Shown here piece by piece: positions 1 to 7,830 of a stretch of 19,921 nt of DNA. How positions within the stretch are numbered: position 1 is the first letter of the stretch; every line of letters begins with the position of its first letter. The position numbers were made by a program, and so were the translations under genes. Source of the DNA: Candidatus Falkowiibacteriota bacterium (GTDB taxonomy: Bacteria > Patescibacteriota > Patescibacteriia > Patescibacteriales > UBA12075); the NCBI GenBank assembly GCA_003647675.1, contig QMNH01000002.1, positions 1 to 19,921 on the forward strand, written 5' to 3'. The notes beneath the pieces are model-generated. The model was not told where the DNA came from. It saw only the letters and a program-made list of their open reading frames with translations, and did no database searches.

Positions 1-301
1 CCACGTGCCTGTCCAACATCATGTCCCCGAAAAAAAGCAAACGCATTGGCTTATCTTCAACTTCAGGTAATCTGGCAAAAAAATTATTTTCTTGATCATT
101 ATTTTTTTGATCATCTATTAAATTACATTCAATTAATCTTGCGGGAATTACATGTTGGAAATAGTCAAAAAAAGCCAATTTAATAAAAACTATCATCGCA
201 ACTATCGCGACGCATAATATTATTAATGATTTTTTAAATTCTTGTACCATGCGATTCAATAAAAAGAGGCCTAAACTGGTTATTTTAAGCCCCATATTCA
301 T
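1..301 (-). CDS. CapA-family (PGA_cap) metallophosphatase-like protein, N-terminal part only
   Basis: The gene runs off the left edge, so only the first 84-100 codons are present. Read on the minus strand, it begins with a short basic stretch, then one strongly hydrophobic segment (SLIILCVAIVAMIVFIKLAF) that would anchor or export the protein. A polar linker rich in Asn, Asp and Glu follows, and then MRLLFFGDMMLDRHV. That last motif, beta strand plus GD-x-MLDR, is the signature opening of the CapA/poly-gamma-glutamate capsule domain, a calcineurin-like metallophosphatase fold outside the membrane. In-frame ATGs exist at 301, 295 and 250. None has a Shine-Dalgarno. I list the longest form, which leaves 33 bp after the translin-family gene and suggests co-transcription. 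Family placement is fairly sure; substrate and start are not. Confidence 0.75.
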   Translation of the reverse strand, partial: MNMGLKITSLGLFLLNRMVQEFKKSLIILCVAIVAMIVFIKLAFFDYFQHVIPARLIECNLIDDQKNNDQENNFFARLPEVEDKPMRLLFFGDMMLDRHV

Positions 302-334
302 TATACGTAATTCATTGTTCCTAATTCTTTTTTT

Positions 335-904
335 CTAATCCCTTATCTTTATTTCATAATCTATCTGCTCGATCTTTCTTAAATTCCTTTTTGCCTGGTC
401 GTACTTGGTGCGCAAATAGCCAGTCATGTCAAACTCAACCAACTCGGCCATAATATTATTAATAAGTTCCTTTATTTTTTTCACTTCCTTAACATTTCCA
501 TTTGCTACCTCGTTAACCGCTCGACGGACCAGCTCGCCCGTTAAATCACAAATTCCCCCCAGATAACTTTCATAGCTTATTTTCAAGCTTTTGAATACGT
601 CAATTTTTTTACCACTTATAACTAAATACAAAGTTTTAGCCTCGACATATTCCTCAACTGCCGCCTTGTAAGCACCTTCTACTACCAGCCGGTTATAACC
701 GAATTTCTTTTCGAGTTTAGTCATTAATTTTTCAATCTCCAGTAAGCTTCCCTCAGTTTTTTGTATATCGCCGCGATGCAGGGAAAAAATAACCCGCTTA
801 GAGTCATGCAAAATAACATTGGACAGGCTAATTATCTGCCGACGCTCGCTATTATTCTCTTCATGCTCCTTTTTTAATTTTTGAATAAATTTTTTGTTAA
901 TCAT
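335..904 (-). CDS. Translin-family (translin/TRAX-like) RNA-binding protein
   Basis: A 189-residue, almost entirely helical protein that I recognise as the translin family (Pfam Translin). Visible landmarks are the ERRQIISLSNVILHDSKRVI helix near 20-40, an acidic EEYVEA helix at 84-89, YLGGICDLTGELVRRAV at 114-130, EFDMTGYLRTKYD at 157-169, and NLRKIEQIDYEIKIR at the C-terminus. Eukaryotic translin and TRAX form the C3PO ribonuclease that removes RISC passenger strands; prokaryotic members are few and form homo-oligomers that bind RNA. The acidic residues of EEYVEA and EFD lie where TRAX-type members keep metal-binding acids, but I cannot confirm an active site without a structure alignment. 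The length fits a single-domain member. There is no Shine-Dalgarno before the ATG. The CapA-like gene follows on the same strand. Family call strong, function open. Confidence 0.82.
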   Translation of the reverse strand: MINKKFIQKLKKEHEENNSERRQIISLSNVILHDSKRVIFSLHRGDIQKTEGSLLEIEKLMTKLEKKFGYNRLVVEGAYKAAVEEYVEAKTLYLVISGKKIDVFKSLKISYESYLGGICDLTGELVRRAVNEVANGNVKEVKKIKELINNIMAELVEFDMTGYLRTKYDQAKRNLRKIEQIDYEIKIRD

Positions 905-915
905 TTTTGTATAAT

Positions 916-950
916 GCGAATCTACAAATTGTAAGCGAATCTACAAATTG
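916..950. repeat. Two 16-bp direct repeats, period 19
   Basis: The 16-mer GCGAATCTACAAATTG occurs at 916-931 and again at 935-950, separated by three bases, just upstream (minus-strand sense) of the translin-family gene. The copies are identical. They may be a short intergenic satellite or paired protein-binding sites; nothing in the sequence decides between these. Confidence 0.8.
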
Positions 951-1051
951 CAAATCATGCAAATTTATGAATATTTTATTTTTTGAATAAAAAAATATTA
1001 ACTGCTTCCAAATGCGTATGATTCATATTTGAAAAATTTGAATATATTTGT

Positions 1052-1082
1052 CTAGGCTTCACGCGTATCTCGCGAAGCGTAG
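1052..1082. repeat. GC-rich imperfect hairpin 3' of pilB
   Basis: GGCTTCACGCG and CGCGAAGCG face each other around the loop TATCT with one bulged base, in otherwise very AT-rich DNA. It lies 20 bp beyond the pilB stop on the minus strand. No T-run follows on that strand, so it is a poor match to an intrinsic terminator. A REP-type palindrome or an mRNA 3'-end stabilising structure fits better. Confidence 0.55.
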
Positions 1083-1101
1083 AAGGATTTGAATTATTTT
1101 A

Positions 1102-2817
1102 TTATTTTTCCTCAGACACCCTAAAGACCTCGTCCACGCTGGTGATGCCGTCAATCGCTTTCAGTAAGCCGTCCTGGGTCATGCTTATCATGCCGTGCTT
1201 TTCCCCGATTGCCCGCATATCATACTCGCTCGCTTTGCCGGAAAGCACAATTTTTTCAATTTCAGAATTCATGACCATTATCTCGTAAACACCAATCCGC
1301 CCCTTATAGCCAAGGCCTTGGCAGGCATCACACCCCTTGCCCGTGTAAAATTTTAAATTATTAAAATCAATTTTTGCCTTTTCCGATTCCGGTAATTTCT
1401 CTAATATACTTATTATTTTTTTCTCAATTTCTTTTTCCGGTTTTATCTCTTCTTTACAGTCTTTACATATGCGCCTCACTAAACGCTGACCAATCATAGC
1501 GTTTAGAGCCGGCGCCAACAGAAAAGGTTTGGCGCCCATTGATAAAAATCTGGGCACTGTGCCGGCCGCGTCGTTAGTATGTATCGTAGATAAAACCAAA
1601 TGCCCGGTTAAAGCCGCTTGAATCGAAATTTTAGCGGTTTCCAAATCCCTAATCTCACCCACCATGATTACGTCCGGATCCTGGCGCACGATTGATTTTA
1701 ATCCTTGGGCAAAAGTATATTTTTCGCTGGTTTGCGACTGGTTTATCCCTTTTAACTGGTATTCAATCGGATCCTCAATCGTAATTATTTTTGTTTCTTG
1801 TTTGTTTAATTCTTTTAATACAGCGTATAAAGTCGTAGTTTTTCCGCTCCCGGTCGGCCCGGTAGTGATAATCATTCCGTTTGGCCGTTCAACTTCCTTT
1901 CTTAGCTGCTCAAAAGCTTCGCCCCGAATACCCAAATCATTAAAACTTAAACCGACCGCGCTAGAACGCAAAAGCCGCATTACCACGCTTTCGCCGAAAT
2001 TAGTCGGCAAAAAAGAAGCTCTTATGTCTATTCTCTCTTTAGACGTATTAATACTCATGCGGCCATCTTGGGGCTTGTCTGTTACGTTTATTTTTACGCC
2101 GGCTAATACTTTCATCCGTGATATTATTTTTTTCCACGATTCTTTGTCTATCGCGGCCGAATCATGCAAAACTCCGTCAATCCTAAATCTTACTTTTATG
2201 CTGTCTTCTTCGGCTTCAATATGTATGTCGGAAGAATTTGATTTCATTGAAGCGGCCATGATCATAGTTACTATATCGGTTACGTTCGCTTCATTAATGC
2301 TTGCCTGCAAATCATGGAAGCTGGAAAATTTATCGCTAAATCTATTTAAGTCCGCTTCTGTTACTTCCACGCCCCGGTTAAATTTTCTTATCTTGGGAAT
2401 AATCCGGTAAAGCCTAAGGGCGTACTCCAAGCTATTTCTTGAAATTAAATAAAGCTCTCCGCTAACATGCATCTCTTTGGTTTTTTCTTCCAACAAATTT
2501 TGCACCTGTTCATTTTCGGGGTTAATCGCGCCGAAACGAATTTTTTTTCCGTCATACAAAAAACATACCACGCCCAATTCATTGGCTTTTTCCTCAGGAA
2601 TCAAAACTAAAGCTTCCGGACTGATAGGAAAACCAAATAAATTTATATAAAGCCAGCCTTGACCGGACGCGATTCTTTCAGTTTCACGCTCCATTTCTTT
2701 TAATTTTATTTCCCGCTCTTTGACTTTAAGTTTAATCTCCTTGCTCTCATCGCCCGCGCCTTGTTTGCCCTGGGAAGATAAAATTAAATCTTCAATTGAT
2801 TGAACTCCATTATCCAT
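1102..2817 (-). CDS. pilB: PilB/GspE-type ATPase of type IV pilus assembly
   Basis: A cytoplasmic hexameric ATPase that powers extension of type IV pili or a type II-like secretion pseudopilus. The 571 residues match the family length. After a charged N-terminal helix (about 24-50) comes an MshEN-like N domain (about 52-140), then the T2SSE ATPase domain. All nucleotide motifs are present: Walker A GPTGSGKT at 320-327, Asp box TIEDPIEY at 346-353, Walker B VIMVGEIRD at 383-391, and His box TGHLVLSTIHT at 404-414. The metal-binding tetracysteine (C451, C454, C496, C499) is intact, which marks extension-type PilB/GspE rather than the retraction ATPase PilT. No pilC, pilT or pilin gene is visible nearby. 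There is no Shine-Dalgarno before the ATG; instead a long inverted repeat ends 18 bp upstream. Confidence 0.95.
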   Translation of the reverse strand: MDNGVQSIEDLILSSQGKQGAGDESKEIKLKVKEREIKLKEMERETERIASGQGWLYINLFGFPISPEALVLIPEEKANELGVVCFLYDGKKIRFGAINPENEQVQNLLEEKTKEMHVSGELYLISRNSLEYALRLYRIIPKIRKFNRGVEVTEADLNRFSDKFSSFHDLQASINEANVTDIVTMIMAASMKSNSSDIHIEAEEDSIKVRFRIDGVLHDSAAIDKESWKKIISRMKVLAGVKINVTDKPQDGRMSINTSKERIDIRASFLPTNFGESVVMRLLRSSAVGLSFNDLGIRGEAFEQLRKEVERPNGMIITTGPTGSGKTTTLYAVLKELNKQETKIITIEDPIEYQLKGINQSQTSEKYTFAQGLKSIVRQDPDVIMVGEIRDLETAKISIQAALTGHLVLSTIHTNDAAGTVPRFLSMGAKPFLLAPALNAMIGQRLVRRICKDCKEEIKPEKEIEKKIISILEKLPESEKAKIDFNNLKFYTGKGCDACQGLGYKGRIGVYEIMVMNSEIEKIVLSGKASEYDMRAIGEKHGMISMTQDGLLKAIDGITSVDEVFRVSEEK

Positions 2818-2834
2818 AATGATATAATTTAAAA

Positions 2835-2905
2835 ATTGTTACATTGCCTCATTGTTTTTATTGCTCTGTTGGAACAATAAATAAACAATGCGGCAATGTA
2901 ACAAT
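2835..2905. repeat. Long near-perfect inverted repeat upstream of pilB
   Basis: The arms 2836-2857 and 2883-2904 are 22 bp each and complementary apart from one position (2849 against 2891). An inner stem TTATTG/CAATAA (2858-2863 with 2875-2880) extends it, leaving an 11-base loop. On the minus strand five Ts follow the structure, so it could terminate the upstream membrane-protein transcript or attenuate pilB. It could equally be a small mobile palindrome. Confidence 0.85.
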
Positions 2906-2917
2906 AACTATACAATC

Positions 2918-3901
2918 TTAATCCTTTTTGCCAAACATTCTCGTTAGTTTACTTACCCCCCCCTTGCCTATCAGCTCAATAAACAGGCCGGTCCAGGAAA
3001 AAACCTGAAAAGCCGATAATATCGCGCCTGTTAATAAAATTACCAGTAAATAAAACACAATGGCTAATACTATTACTGCCCAAGTATAAAAATATAAATT
3101 GAATTTTATGAATAATATAATAATAAATAAAAATGGAATTGAAAAAATCAGCAGGAGCATAAGTAGCGCGATTGCGGCTAAAAAACTGATAAAAAATAAA
3201 ATAAACGCCATTTCTATGCTAATAAGCCAATTTTTTAAAAAAAGCTGCCAGCCTAATTTTATTGACTCAAGCATCCGGCTGCCCCTAATAACAACATAAG
3301 CCACCGCGTATTTAATAATAAACGATAAAATTATAGCTAAGGGCACATAAATTAAAAAAGAAATAATAAAAACCAGGCTAGTGGCCGTAAAATTTCCGGT
3401 AGCAATACTGGAAATAATCGGCAAACTTAAAATAACGAATATCGCGAAAATCATTAATTTAAGAAAAATATTTAATCCTAGAACCGGCCAAAAATTCTTC
3501 ATGCCAACCTCCAGTCCTTCTTTAAAGTTATGCTTTTTATCGGTTTTTATTCTAGCCGCGTTATTAACTAAAGCCGCCTGCGAACTAATGCTTAACCAAA
3601 GAATAAATACCCCAAGAGCGATAAAAACAATAAACAAGGAAAAAACCATAAACAAAGAAAACGGCTCGGTCCGCGCCAGCTGACCGATATTAACTAAGGT
3701 TTCCTTGCTTAAAAAACCGGTTTCTAAAATACGGCGAAAACCTGGAAATAATCCTTCGCTTAAACTGTCATACCTGTAAAATAAAACTTGAATTTCTCCA
3801 CTACTGCCGACTAAGGCGGCAAAAAGGCCGAAAAACCATAAATACTTATTTCGCCAAACATTTTTAAAGGCCTGGCTTAAAATTGTTCGATATAAATACA
3901 T
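2918..3901 (-). CDS. Multi-pass integral membrane protein, function unknown
   Basis: A 327-residue hydrophobic protein with about six or seven predicted membrane segments, roughly at 20-33, 82-104, 138-165, 172-205, 225-265 and 270-298. The N-terminus (AFKNVWRNKYLWFFGLFAAL) resembles a class of uncharacterised bacterial membrane proteins that start with a short amphipathic helix and a W-rich first membrane segment. A repeated theme, amphipathic helix then WxxF/WL before a membrane segment (MKNFWPVLGLNIFL, WQLFLKNWLISI), suggests an internally duplicated transporter-like or membrane-shaping fold. I do not recognise catalytic residues. The start is well supported by a perfect AGGAGG six bases upstream of the ATG, which most genes of this window lack. 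It lies between ftsH and pilB on the same strand but is separated from each by a hairpin. Confidence 0.85.
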   Translation of the reverse strand: MYLYRTILSQAFKNVWRNKYLWFFGLFAALVGSSGEIQVLFYRYDSLSEGLFPGFRRILETGFLSKETLVNIGQLARTEPFSLFMVFSLFIVFIALGVFILWLSISSQAALVNNAARIKTDKKHNFKEGLEVGMKNFWPVLGLNIFLKLMIFAIFVILSLPIISSIATGNFTATSLVFIISFLIYVPLAIILSFIIKYAVAYVVIRGSRMLESIKLGWQLFLKNWLISIEMAFILFFISFLAAIALLMLLLIFSIPFLFIIILFIKFNLYFYTWAVIVLAIVFYLLVILLTGAILSAFQVFSWTGLFIELIGKGGVSKLTRMFGKKD

Positions 3902-3907
3902 ATTTTT

Positions 3908-3954
3908 CCTCCTGATTAAAAATTAATTAATATTATGATATCTTCTATATTATA
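3908..3954 (-). promoter_or_regulatory. Shine-Dalgarno and -10 element of the membrane-protein gene
   Basis: On the minus strand AGGAGG (3913-3908) stands six bases before the ATG at 3901. A consensus -10 TATAAT (3954-3949) lies further upstream. No good -35 hexamer is visible at the usual distance, so the promoter call rests on the -10 only. Confidence 0.6.
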
Positions 3955-3976
3955 ACATATTACTTTTTAAAAAACA

Positions 3977-4010
3977 TAAAACCAGTTTGCCGAAAACAGA
4001 CTGGTTTTTT
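3977..4010. terminator. Intrinsic terminator after ftsH, usable in both directions
   Basis: ACCAGTTTG (3981-3989) and CAGACTGGT (3997-4005) pair around a seven-base loop with one imperfect pair. TTTT follows on the minus strand, the direction of ftsH, and a run of seven T follows on the plus strand. Confidence 0.8.
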
Positions 4011-4037
4011 TATTCAATGTTCAGTATTCATTATTCA
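4010..4037. repeat. Four tandem heptads overlapping the ftsH stop codon
   Basis: On the minus strand four consecutive 7-mers begin at 4037: TGAATAA, TGAATAC, TGAACAT and TGAATAA. The first contains the TAA stop of ftsH. This is one of five 7-bp-period tracts in the window. Confidence 0.8.
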
Positions 4038-5869
4038 TCTTTCTCGGCCGCCGGCTTTATTCCGACTAATTTCTCAAATGCTTCTTTTTCAACTGTTTCC
4101 TTTTTTAAAAGTTCGCTTACAACCAATTCTAATTTATCTTTTTCATTATCTATTATATTATTCGCCATTTTAGATGCCCTTTCAATAAAATCAAAAATTT
4201 CCTTGTCAATCTGCTCTGCCATTTTTTCCGAATAATCCCTTTGCTCCGTAATTTCCCGGCCTAAAAATATTAAATCCTCTTTTTGCCCGAACGTACGGGG
4301 ACCCAAGGCTTCAGACATGCCAAAATCGGTTATCAGGCGGCGAGCCAGACTGGTCGCTCCCCTTAAATCGGAAGTCGCGCCGGTAGTTACTTCGTTAAAA
4401 ATTTTCTTTTCCGTTAAAAATCCAGCTAACAATACCGCAATTTCTTCTATATACTCGGTCTTAGTATGCATATGCCTGTCTTCTGTCGGTAGCTTAATCG
4501 TATAACCGCCAGCCCGGCCTCTGGCAATTATGGATATTTTGTGGACCGGATCAGTATGCGGCAAAAAATGAGCCACAATGGCATGTCCAGCTTCATGATA
4601 AGCCGTTATTTTTCTTTCATTTTTCGTAATAACCCGACTTTTTCTTTCCGGGCCAAGCATAACTTTTTCTATTGCCTCGATAAGATCTGCCATTTCAATA
4701 ATCTTCTTATTCTGCCGGGCTGCGAGAATTGCCGCTTCGTTTAATAAATTAGCTAAATCAGCGCCGCTAAACCCCGGAGTTCGCTCGGCAATGCGCCTCA
4801 GACTGACGTCCTTTGCCAGCGGTTTTTTAAGTACATGAATTTTTAATATAGCTTCGCGGTCGGCGATATCGGGATTATCAAGTATTACTTGCCGATCAAA
4901 GCGCCCCGGCCGAAGCAAAGCTTGATCCAGTACATCCGGACGGTTTGTAGCCGCCATCACAATAACGTTTGCGTTGGGATCAAAACCGTCCATCTCTACC
5001 AATATCTGGTTTAATGTCTGCTCCCTCTCGTCGTGGGATCCGCCCAGGCCCGCTCCGCGCTTTCTGCCGACAGCGTCAATCTCGTCAATAAATACTATGC
5101 AAGGAGCGTTCTTTTTTGCTTTTTTAAATAAATCCCGGACTCGAGACGCGCCTACGCCGACAAACATCTCGACGAATTCTGATCCTGAAATATGAAAAAA
5201 CGGCACTTTTGCTTCCCCGGCTACCGCCCGCGCCAATAATGTTTTACCGGTGCCTGGCGTGCCCAAGAGTAAAACTCCGCGCGGAATTTTTGCCCCTAAT
5301 TCCAAAAACTTCTTGGAATGGCGCAAAAATTCAACCACTTCTTTTAATTCTTCTTTAGCTTCTTTGACTCCGGCCACATCTTTAAAAGTAATCCTGTCCT
5401 TGCTGTCTTTAGTGAATTCCTTGGCTTGGGATTGTCCGAACATCATTGCCCGGGAATTCGCGCCCTGAACGCTGCGCAGCATAAAATATATAAACACTCC
5501 AATCAGTAAAAAGGGCAACAAAAAAGGCAATATGGCCGCTAGCCAATAGTCCAAGCCCTCATTTTCCTTGACTTCAATATTAATTTTTATTATTTTTTCT
5601 TTTTCAATGCTATAATTTTTAAATAATTCGGATAAAGTTTCGCCTGTTTCTTTTTTAACTACTTCTTCGGAGCCGTCTTTTAAAATAATACTAAGTTCGG
5701 TGCCCTCTACTGCTATACTTTGAATCTCTTCATTCTCAATTTGGTTGATAAACTTTTCCATACCTACGCGCTCCGCATCCTTGTCTCCCACGCCAAAACT
5801 GCTGAACAAAACAGCTACCAAAAGAAATACTGCGAAAAATATTATAAAATTTTTTACTAAATTTTTCAT
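4031..5869 (-). CDS. ftsH: ATP-dependent zinc metalloprotease FtsH
   Basis: Membrane-bound AAA+ protease that degrades misfolded membrane proteins and selected regulators. The 612 residues match the family. Order: membrane segment at about 7-26, an extracytoplasmic domain, second membrane segment about 108-131, AAA+ module with Walker A GTPGTGKT at 203-210, pore motif MFVGVG at 235-240, Walker B IVFIDEID near 258-265, and second region of homology [20 protein letters not shown] at 307-326. The M41 protease domain follows with the zinc motif HEAGH at 425-429. The short acidic C-terminus (KPAAEKDE) lacks any extension. A consensus promoter is visible 40-70 bp upstream, and the gene is closed by an intrinsic terminator, so it looks monocistronic. 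No Shine-Dalgarno precedes the ATG. Confidence 0.97.
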   Translation of the reverse strand: MKNLVKNFIIFFAVFLLVAVLFSSFGVGDKDAERVGMEKFINQIENEEIQSIAVEGTELSIILKDGSEEVVKKETGETLSELFKNYSIEKEKIIKINIEVKENEGLDYWLAAILPFLLPFLLIGVFIYFMLRSVQGANSRAMMFGQSQAKEFTKDSKDRITFKDVAGVKEAKEELKEVVEFLRHSKKFLELGAKIPRGVLLLGTPGTGKTLLARAVAGEAKVPFFHISGSEFVEMFVGVGASRVRDLFKKAKKNAPCIVFIDEIDAVGRKRGAGLGGSHDEREQTLNQILVEMDGFDPNANVIVMAATNRPDVLDQALLRPGRFDRQVILDNPDIADREAILKIHVLKKPLAKDVSLRRIAERTPGFSGADLANLLNEAAILAARQNKKIIEMADLIEAIEKVMLGPERKSRVITKNERKITAYHEAGHAIVAHFLPHTDPVHKISIIARGRAGGYTIKLPTEDRHMHTKTEYIEEIAVLLAGFLTEKKIFNEVTTGATSDLRGATSLARRLITDFGMSEALGPRTFGQKEDLIFLGREITEQRDYSEKMAEQIDKEIFDFIERASKMANNIIDNEKDKLELVVSELLKKETVEKEAFEKLVGIKPAAEKDE

Positions 5870-5907
5870 TTTTTACACACTTAACTTTTTAATTATCTAC
5901 GAATTTA

Positions 5908-5936
5908 AGTATAGTATAATTATATAATTATGGCAA
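5908..5936 (-). promoter_or_regulatory. Promoter of ftsH
   Basis: On the minus strand TTGCCA (5936-5931) and TATACT (5913-5908) are separated by exactly 17 bases. This is a near-consensus housekeeping promoter that would give a leader of about 30 nt. It lies immediately downstream of the rpsA terminator. Confidence 0.75.
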
Positions 5937-5946
5937 CTTTAAACTT

Positions 5947-5975
5947 AAAACCCGGCCTATATTGGCCGGGCTTTT
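5947..5975. terminator. Intrinsic terminator after rpsA
   Basis: CCCGGCC (5951-5957) and GGCCGGG (5964-5970) form a perfect seven-pair GC stem with a six-base loop. TTTT follows on the minus strand and CTTTT on the plus strand. It lies seven bases past the rpsA stop and separates rpsA from ftsH. Confidence 0.92.
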
Positions 5976-5981
5976 ATAATA

Positions 5982-7316
5982 TTATTTAACATCTTTTTCT
6001 GTTTTCTTTTTTTCCGGCTTTTTACCTTCCTTTTTCTCACCACTTATTTTTTTACTCGTTTTTTTCTCTTTTTCTTCATTGTTTTCTTGCTTTCTTGTTT
6101 TCTTGTTTTCTTTTTTTTCTGTTTTTTTGCTTTCTGGCTTTTTTGTTTTCTTGCTTTTTGGCTCTTCTCCACCCTCTTTCTCCTTTACATCTTTATCCGG
6201 TTTTTCTTTTAAAATTTTATCTGAACAAGCCAGTCCTAAACGATGGTCTTTCGGCTCAATAGATACAATCTCAAAATTTTGAATTTCTCCCGCTTTAAAT
6301 TTTTCATTAACTCTTTGTTTCGGAGCCAGACCCAATTGGCTAATATGGGCCAGTCCATGGATCTCATTGTCAAGTGAAACAAATAAGCCAAAAGGGTTTA
6401 CTTTTAAAATTTTTCCTTTAACAATCTGGCTGACCTTATATTTTTTACCGACATTTTCCCAGGGATCTTCCATTAATTTTTTGGCGCTTAAAAATATCTT
6501 TGAATTATCCAGACTTATAACCTCGGCTTTAATCTTATCGCCAACTTTAAATAGATTATTTGGATTTTCAATACGCTGCCAGGCAAGTTCTGAAATATGG
6601 ACAAGGCCTTCAAGGTTTTCACCGAAACTGATAAAAACGCCGAAATCGGTTACTGCCGTAATCGTGCCTTCCACAACCGTGCCAACTTTATATTTTGAAA
6701 TAACGTCTTTTTGCTTTTCATTCCAGGCGTCTTTTTCGGAAAAAATTATTTTATCTTCTTTTTCTTCAATCGTTACTACTTTAGCCGTAAATTCCTGGCC
6801 GACAAAAGATCTTAATTTGTCTAATATTTTGCCTTTATCGCCCCCGCTAACTCTGGGATAATTTTCCGGGGCTAGCTGGGAAACCGGTAAAAATCCCGGA
6901 ATCTGGCGGTATTTTACCAGCAAACCGCCTTTATTGGCGTCAATTATTTTAATTTTTATGTTGCTTTTCTTTTCCAATGACTCACGCAAACCAGACCAGG
7001 CTTTTTCCTGGCCAGCGAATTTAAACGACAACTCCAATTCGCCATTTTCATTTTCTTCCTCTATCACCGTAGCTTCAACTTCGTCCCCGGGCTTTAAATC
7101 TGAATATTCTTCATCTTCTTCATATAATTCCGGCCCCCTGACAACTCCGGTTAAAATACCGTGAATATCCAATTTTACCTCTGCCTTTGAAGCTGAAATC
7201 ACCTTACCCCTTATAGTCTCACCAGTTAGCGGCGCTCTAAAACTGTACTCTTCAACTAATTTTTGAAAATCTTCGCTATTTATTTTTTTTGTGTCTTCAT
7301 TTTTTGTGTCTGCCAT
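5982..7316 (-). CDS. rpsA: 30S ribosomal protein S1 with basic C-terminal tail
   Basis: S1 binds mRNA on the 30S subunit through repeated OB-fold S1 domains. Four are visible: about 31-100, 117-195, 209-280 (VEGTITAVTDFGVFISF, GLVHISEL) and 294-363 (VKGKILKVNPFGLFVSL, GLAHISQLG). The second is the most diverged, which is usual for ribosome-docking repeats. Four domains is fewer than the six of Escherichia coli but normal for many other phyla. Residues 366-444 are an almost pure Lys/Glu tail with KKTEKKENKK-type repeats and no predicted fold. That tail is unusual and may add non-specific RNA or ribosome contacts. The ATG has no Shine-Dalgarno, while the leader contains a large dyad. A strong terminator follows directly. 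Confidence 0.93.
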   Translation of the reverse strand: MADTKNEDTKKINSEDFQKLVEEYSFRAPLTGETIRGKVISASKAEVKLDIHGILTGVVRGPELYEEDEEYSDLKPGDEVEATVIEEENENGELELSFKFAGQEKAWSGLRESLEKKSNIKIKIIDANKGGLLVKYRQIPGFLPVSQLAPENYPRVSGGDKGKILDKLRSFVGQEFTAKVVTIEEKEDKIIFSEKDAWNEKQKDVISKYKVGTVVEGTITAVTDFGVFISFGENLEGLVHISELAWQRIENPNNLFKVGDKIKAEVISLDNSKIFLSAKKLMEDPWENVGKKYKVSQIVKGKILKVNPFGLFVSLDNEIHGLAHISQLGLAPKQRVNEKFKAGEIQNFEIVSIEPKDHRLGLACSDKILKEKPDKDVKEKEGGEEPKSKKTKKPESKKTEKKENKKTRKQENNEEKEKKTSKKISGEKKEGKKPEKKKTEKDVK

Positions 7317-7371
7317 ATAATAATTTGTTTTTAAAAATAAAAAAACAGCTTTTAACCTCTCGTAAGAAGTC

Positions 7372-7436
7372 CTCTGACCACCTTTGCCTCGCCGTAGTTT
7401 TAACGTAGGCGGGCTTGCCTCAGAGAATAAATTATA
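7372..7436 (-). promoter_or_regulatory. -10 element and structured leader of rpsA
   Basis: A TATAAT (minus strand 7436-7431) would start rpsA transcription near 7424, giving a leader of about 108 nt. That leader opens with CAGAG (7425-7421), which can pair with CTCTG at 7376-7372. Inside, GGCG (7411-7408) can pair with CGCC (7393-7390), enclosing two direct copies of CTACG. No clear -35 is visible. The GC-rich block may be an RNA regulatory element or a REP-like palindrome. Confidence 0.5.
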
Positions 7437-7562
7437 GGTGGAATATTTAATTTTGTTTACTTATTACATTATACAGACTTTAAAAAAAAATGCAAGACTA
7501 ATAAAAATAATCTATTTACTTTTTAAAATATTTATGATAAAAATAAATAAACTTTATTTACA

Positions 7563-7570
7563 AAAGGAGG
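7563..7570 (+). promoter_or_regulatory. Perfect Shine-Dalgarno that sets the start of the small ORF
   Basis: AAAGGAGG stands five bases before the ATG at 7576. It decides the start in favour of this ATG over in-frame starts further upstream (for example at 7438), which have none. Confidence 0.85.
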
Positions 7571-7575
7571 TAGTC

Positions 7576-7830
7576 ATGGAATTAACGCTTGAAAAATCTT
7601 TAAAAATTTTAGGAATAAACTTGTTAATTGTTGAGCAATGGGGTAAAAAAAAATTTATTCATCATTTCGCTCAAAGAGCGCAAGCAGCAATCCTTTGCTT
7701 AAAATGTTCAAAAAGTAATTCTGCTCATAAAGATTTAGGGGAGGGAATTGAATGTTCGGAAGATGCTTTTGGCAAAATTTTCCAGGCTATGAAAAAAGTT
7801 TGCAAACACTTTAATTGGATTTTTCCCTAA
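7576..7830 (+). CDS. Small cysteine-containing protein, 84 residues, unknown
   Basis: I do not recognise this protein. It is the only plus-strand gene between 1 and 10388. Its start is set by a perfect Shine-Dalgarno. An N-terminal helix (MELTLEKSLKILGINLLIVE) is followed by a basic patch GKKKFIHHFAQRAQ. Then come four cysteines at 41, 44, 60 and 76, with C41-L-K-C44 and His residues at 29, 30, 51 and 78 that could bind a metal or form disulfides. The C-terminal half (DAFGKIFQAMKKVCKHFNWIF) looks amphipathic. No membrane segment or signal peptide is clear. A weak terminator-like hairpin follows at 7875. Coding status rests on the ribosome site, the open frame and a sensible amino acid mix; function is unknown. 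Confidence 0.62.
   Translation: MELTLEKSLKILGINLLIVEQWGKKKFIHHFAQRAQAAILCLKCSKSNSAHKDLGEGIECSEDAFGKIFQAMKKVCKHFNWIFP

Noticed and set aside
1664..2410. A 248-codon plus-strand open frame
   Set aside because: It lies wholly opposite the well-supported pilB ATPase domain and its product has no recognisable motif.
2835..2905. Insertion sequence ends
   Set aside because: The inverted arms enclose only 25 bp, with no transposase and no visible target duplication.
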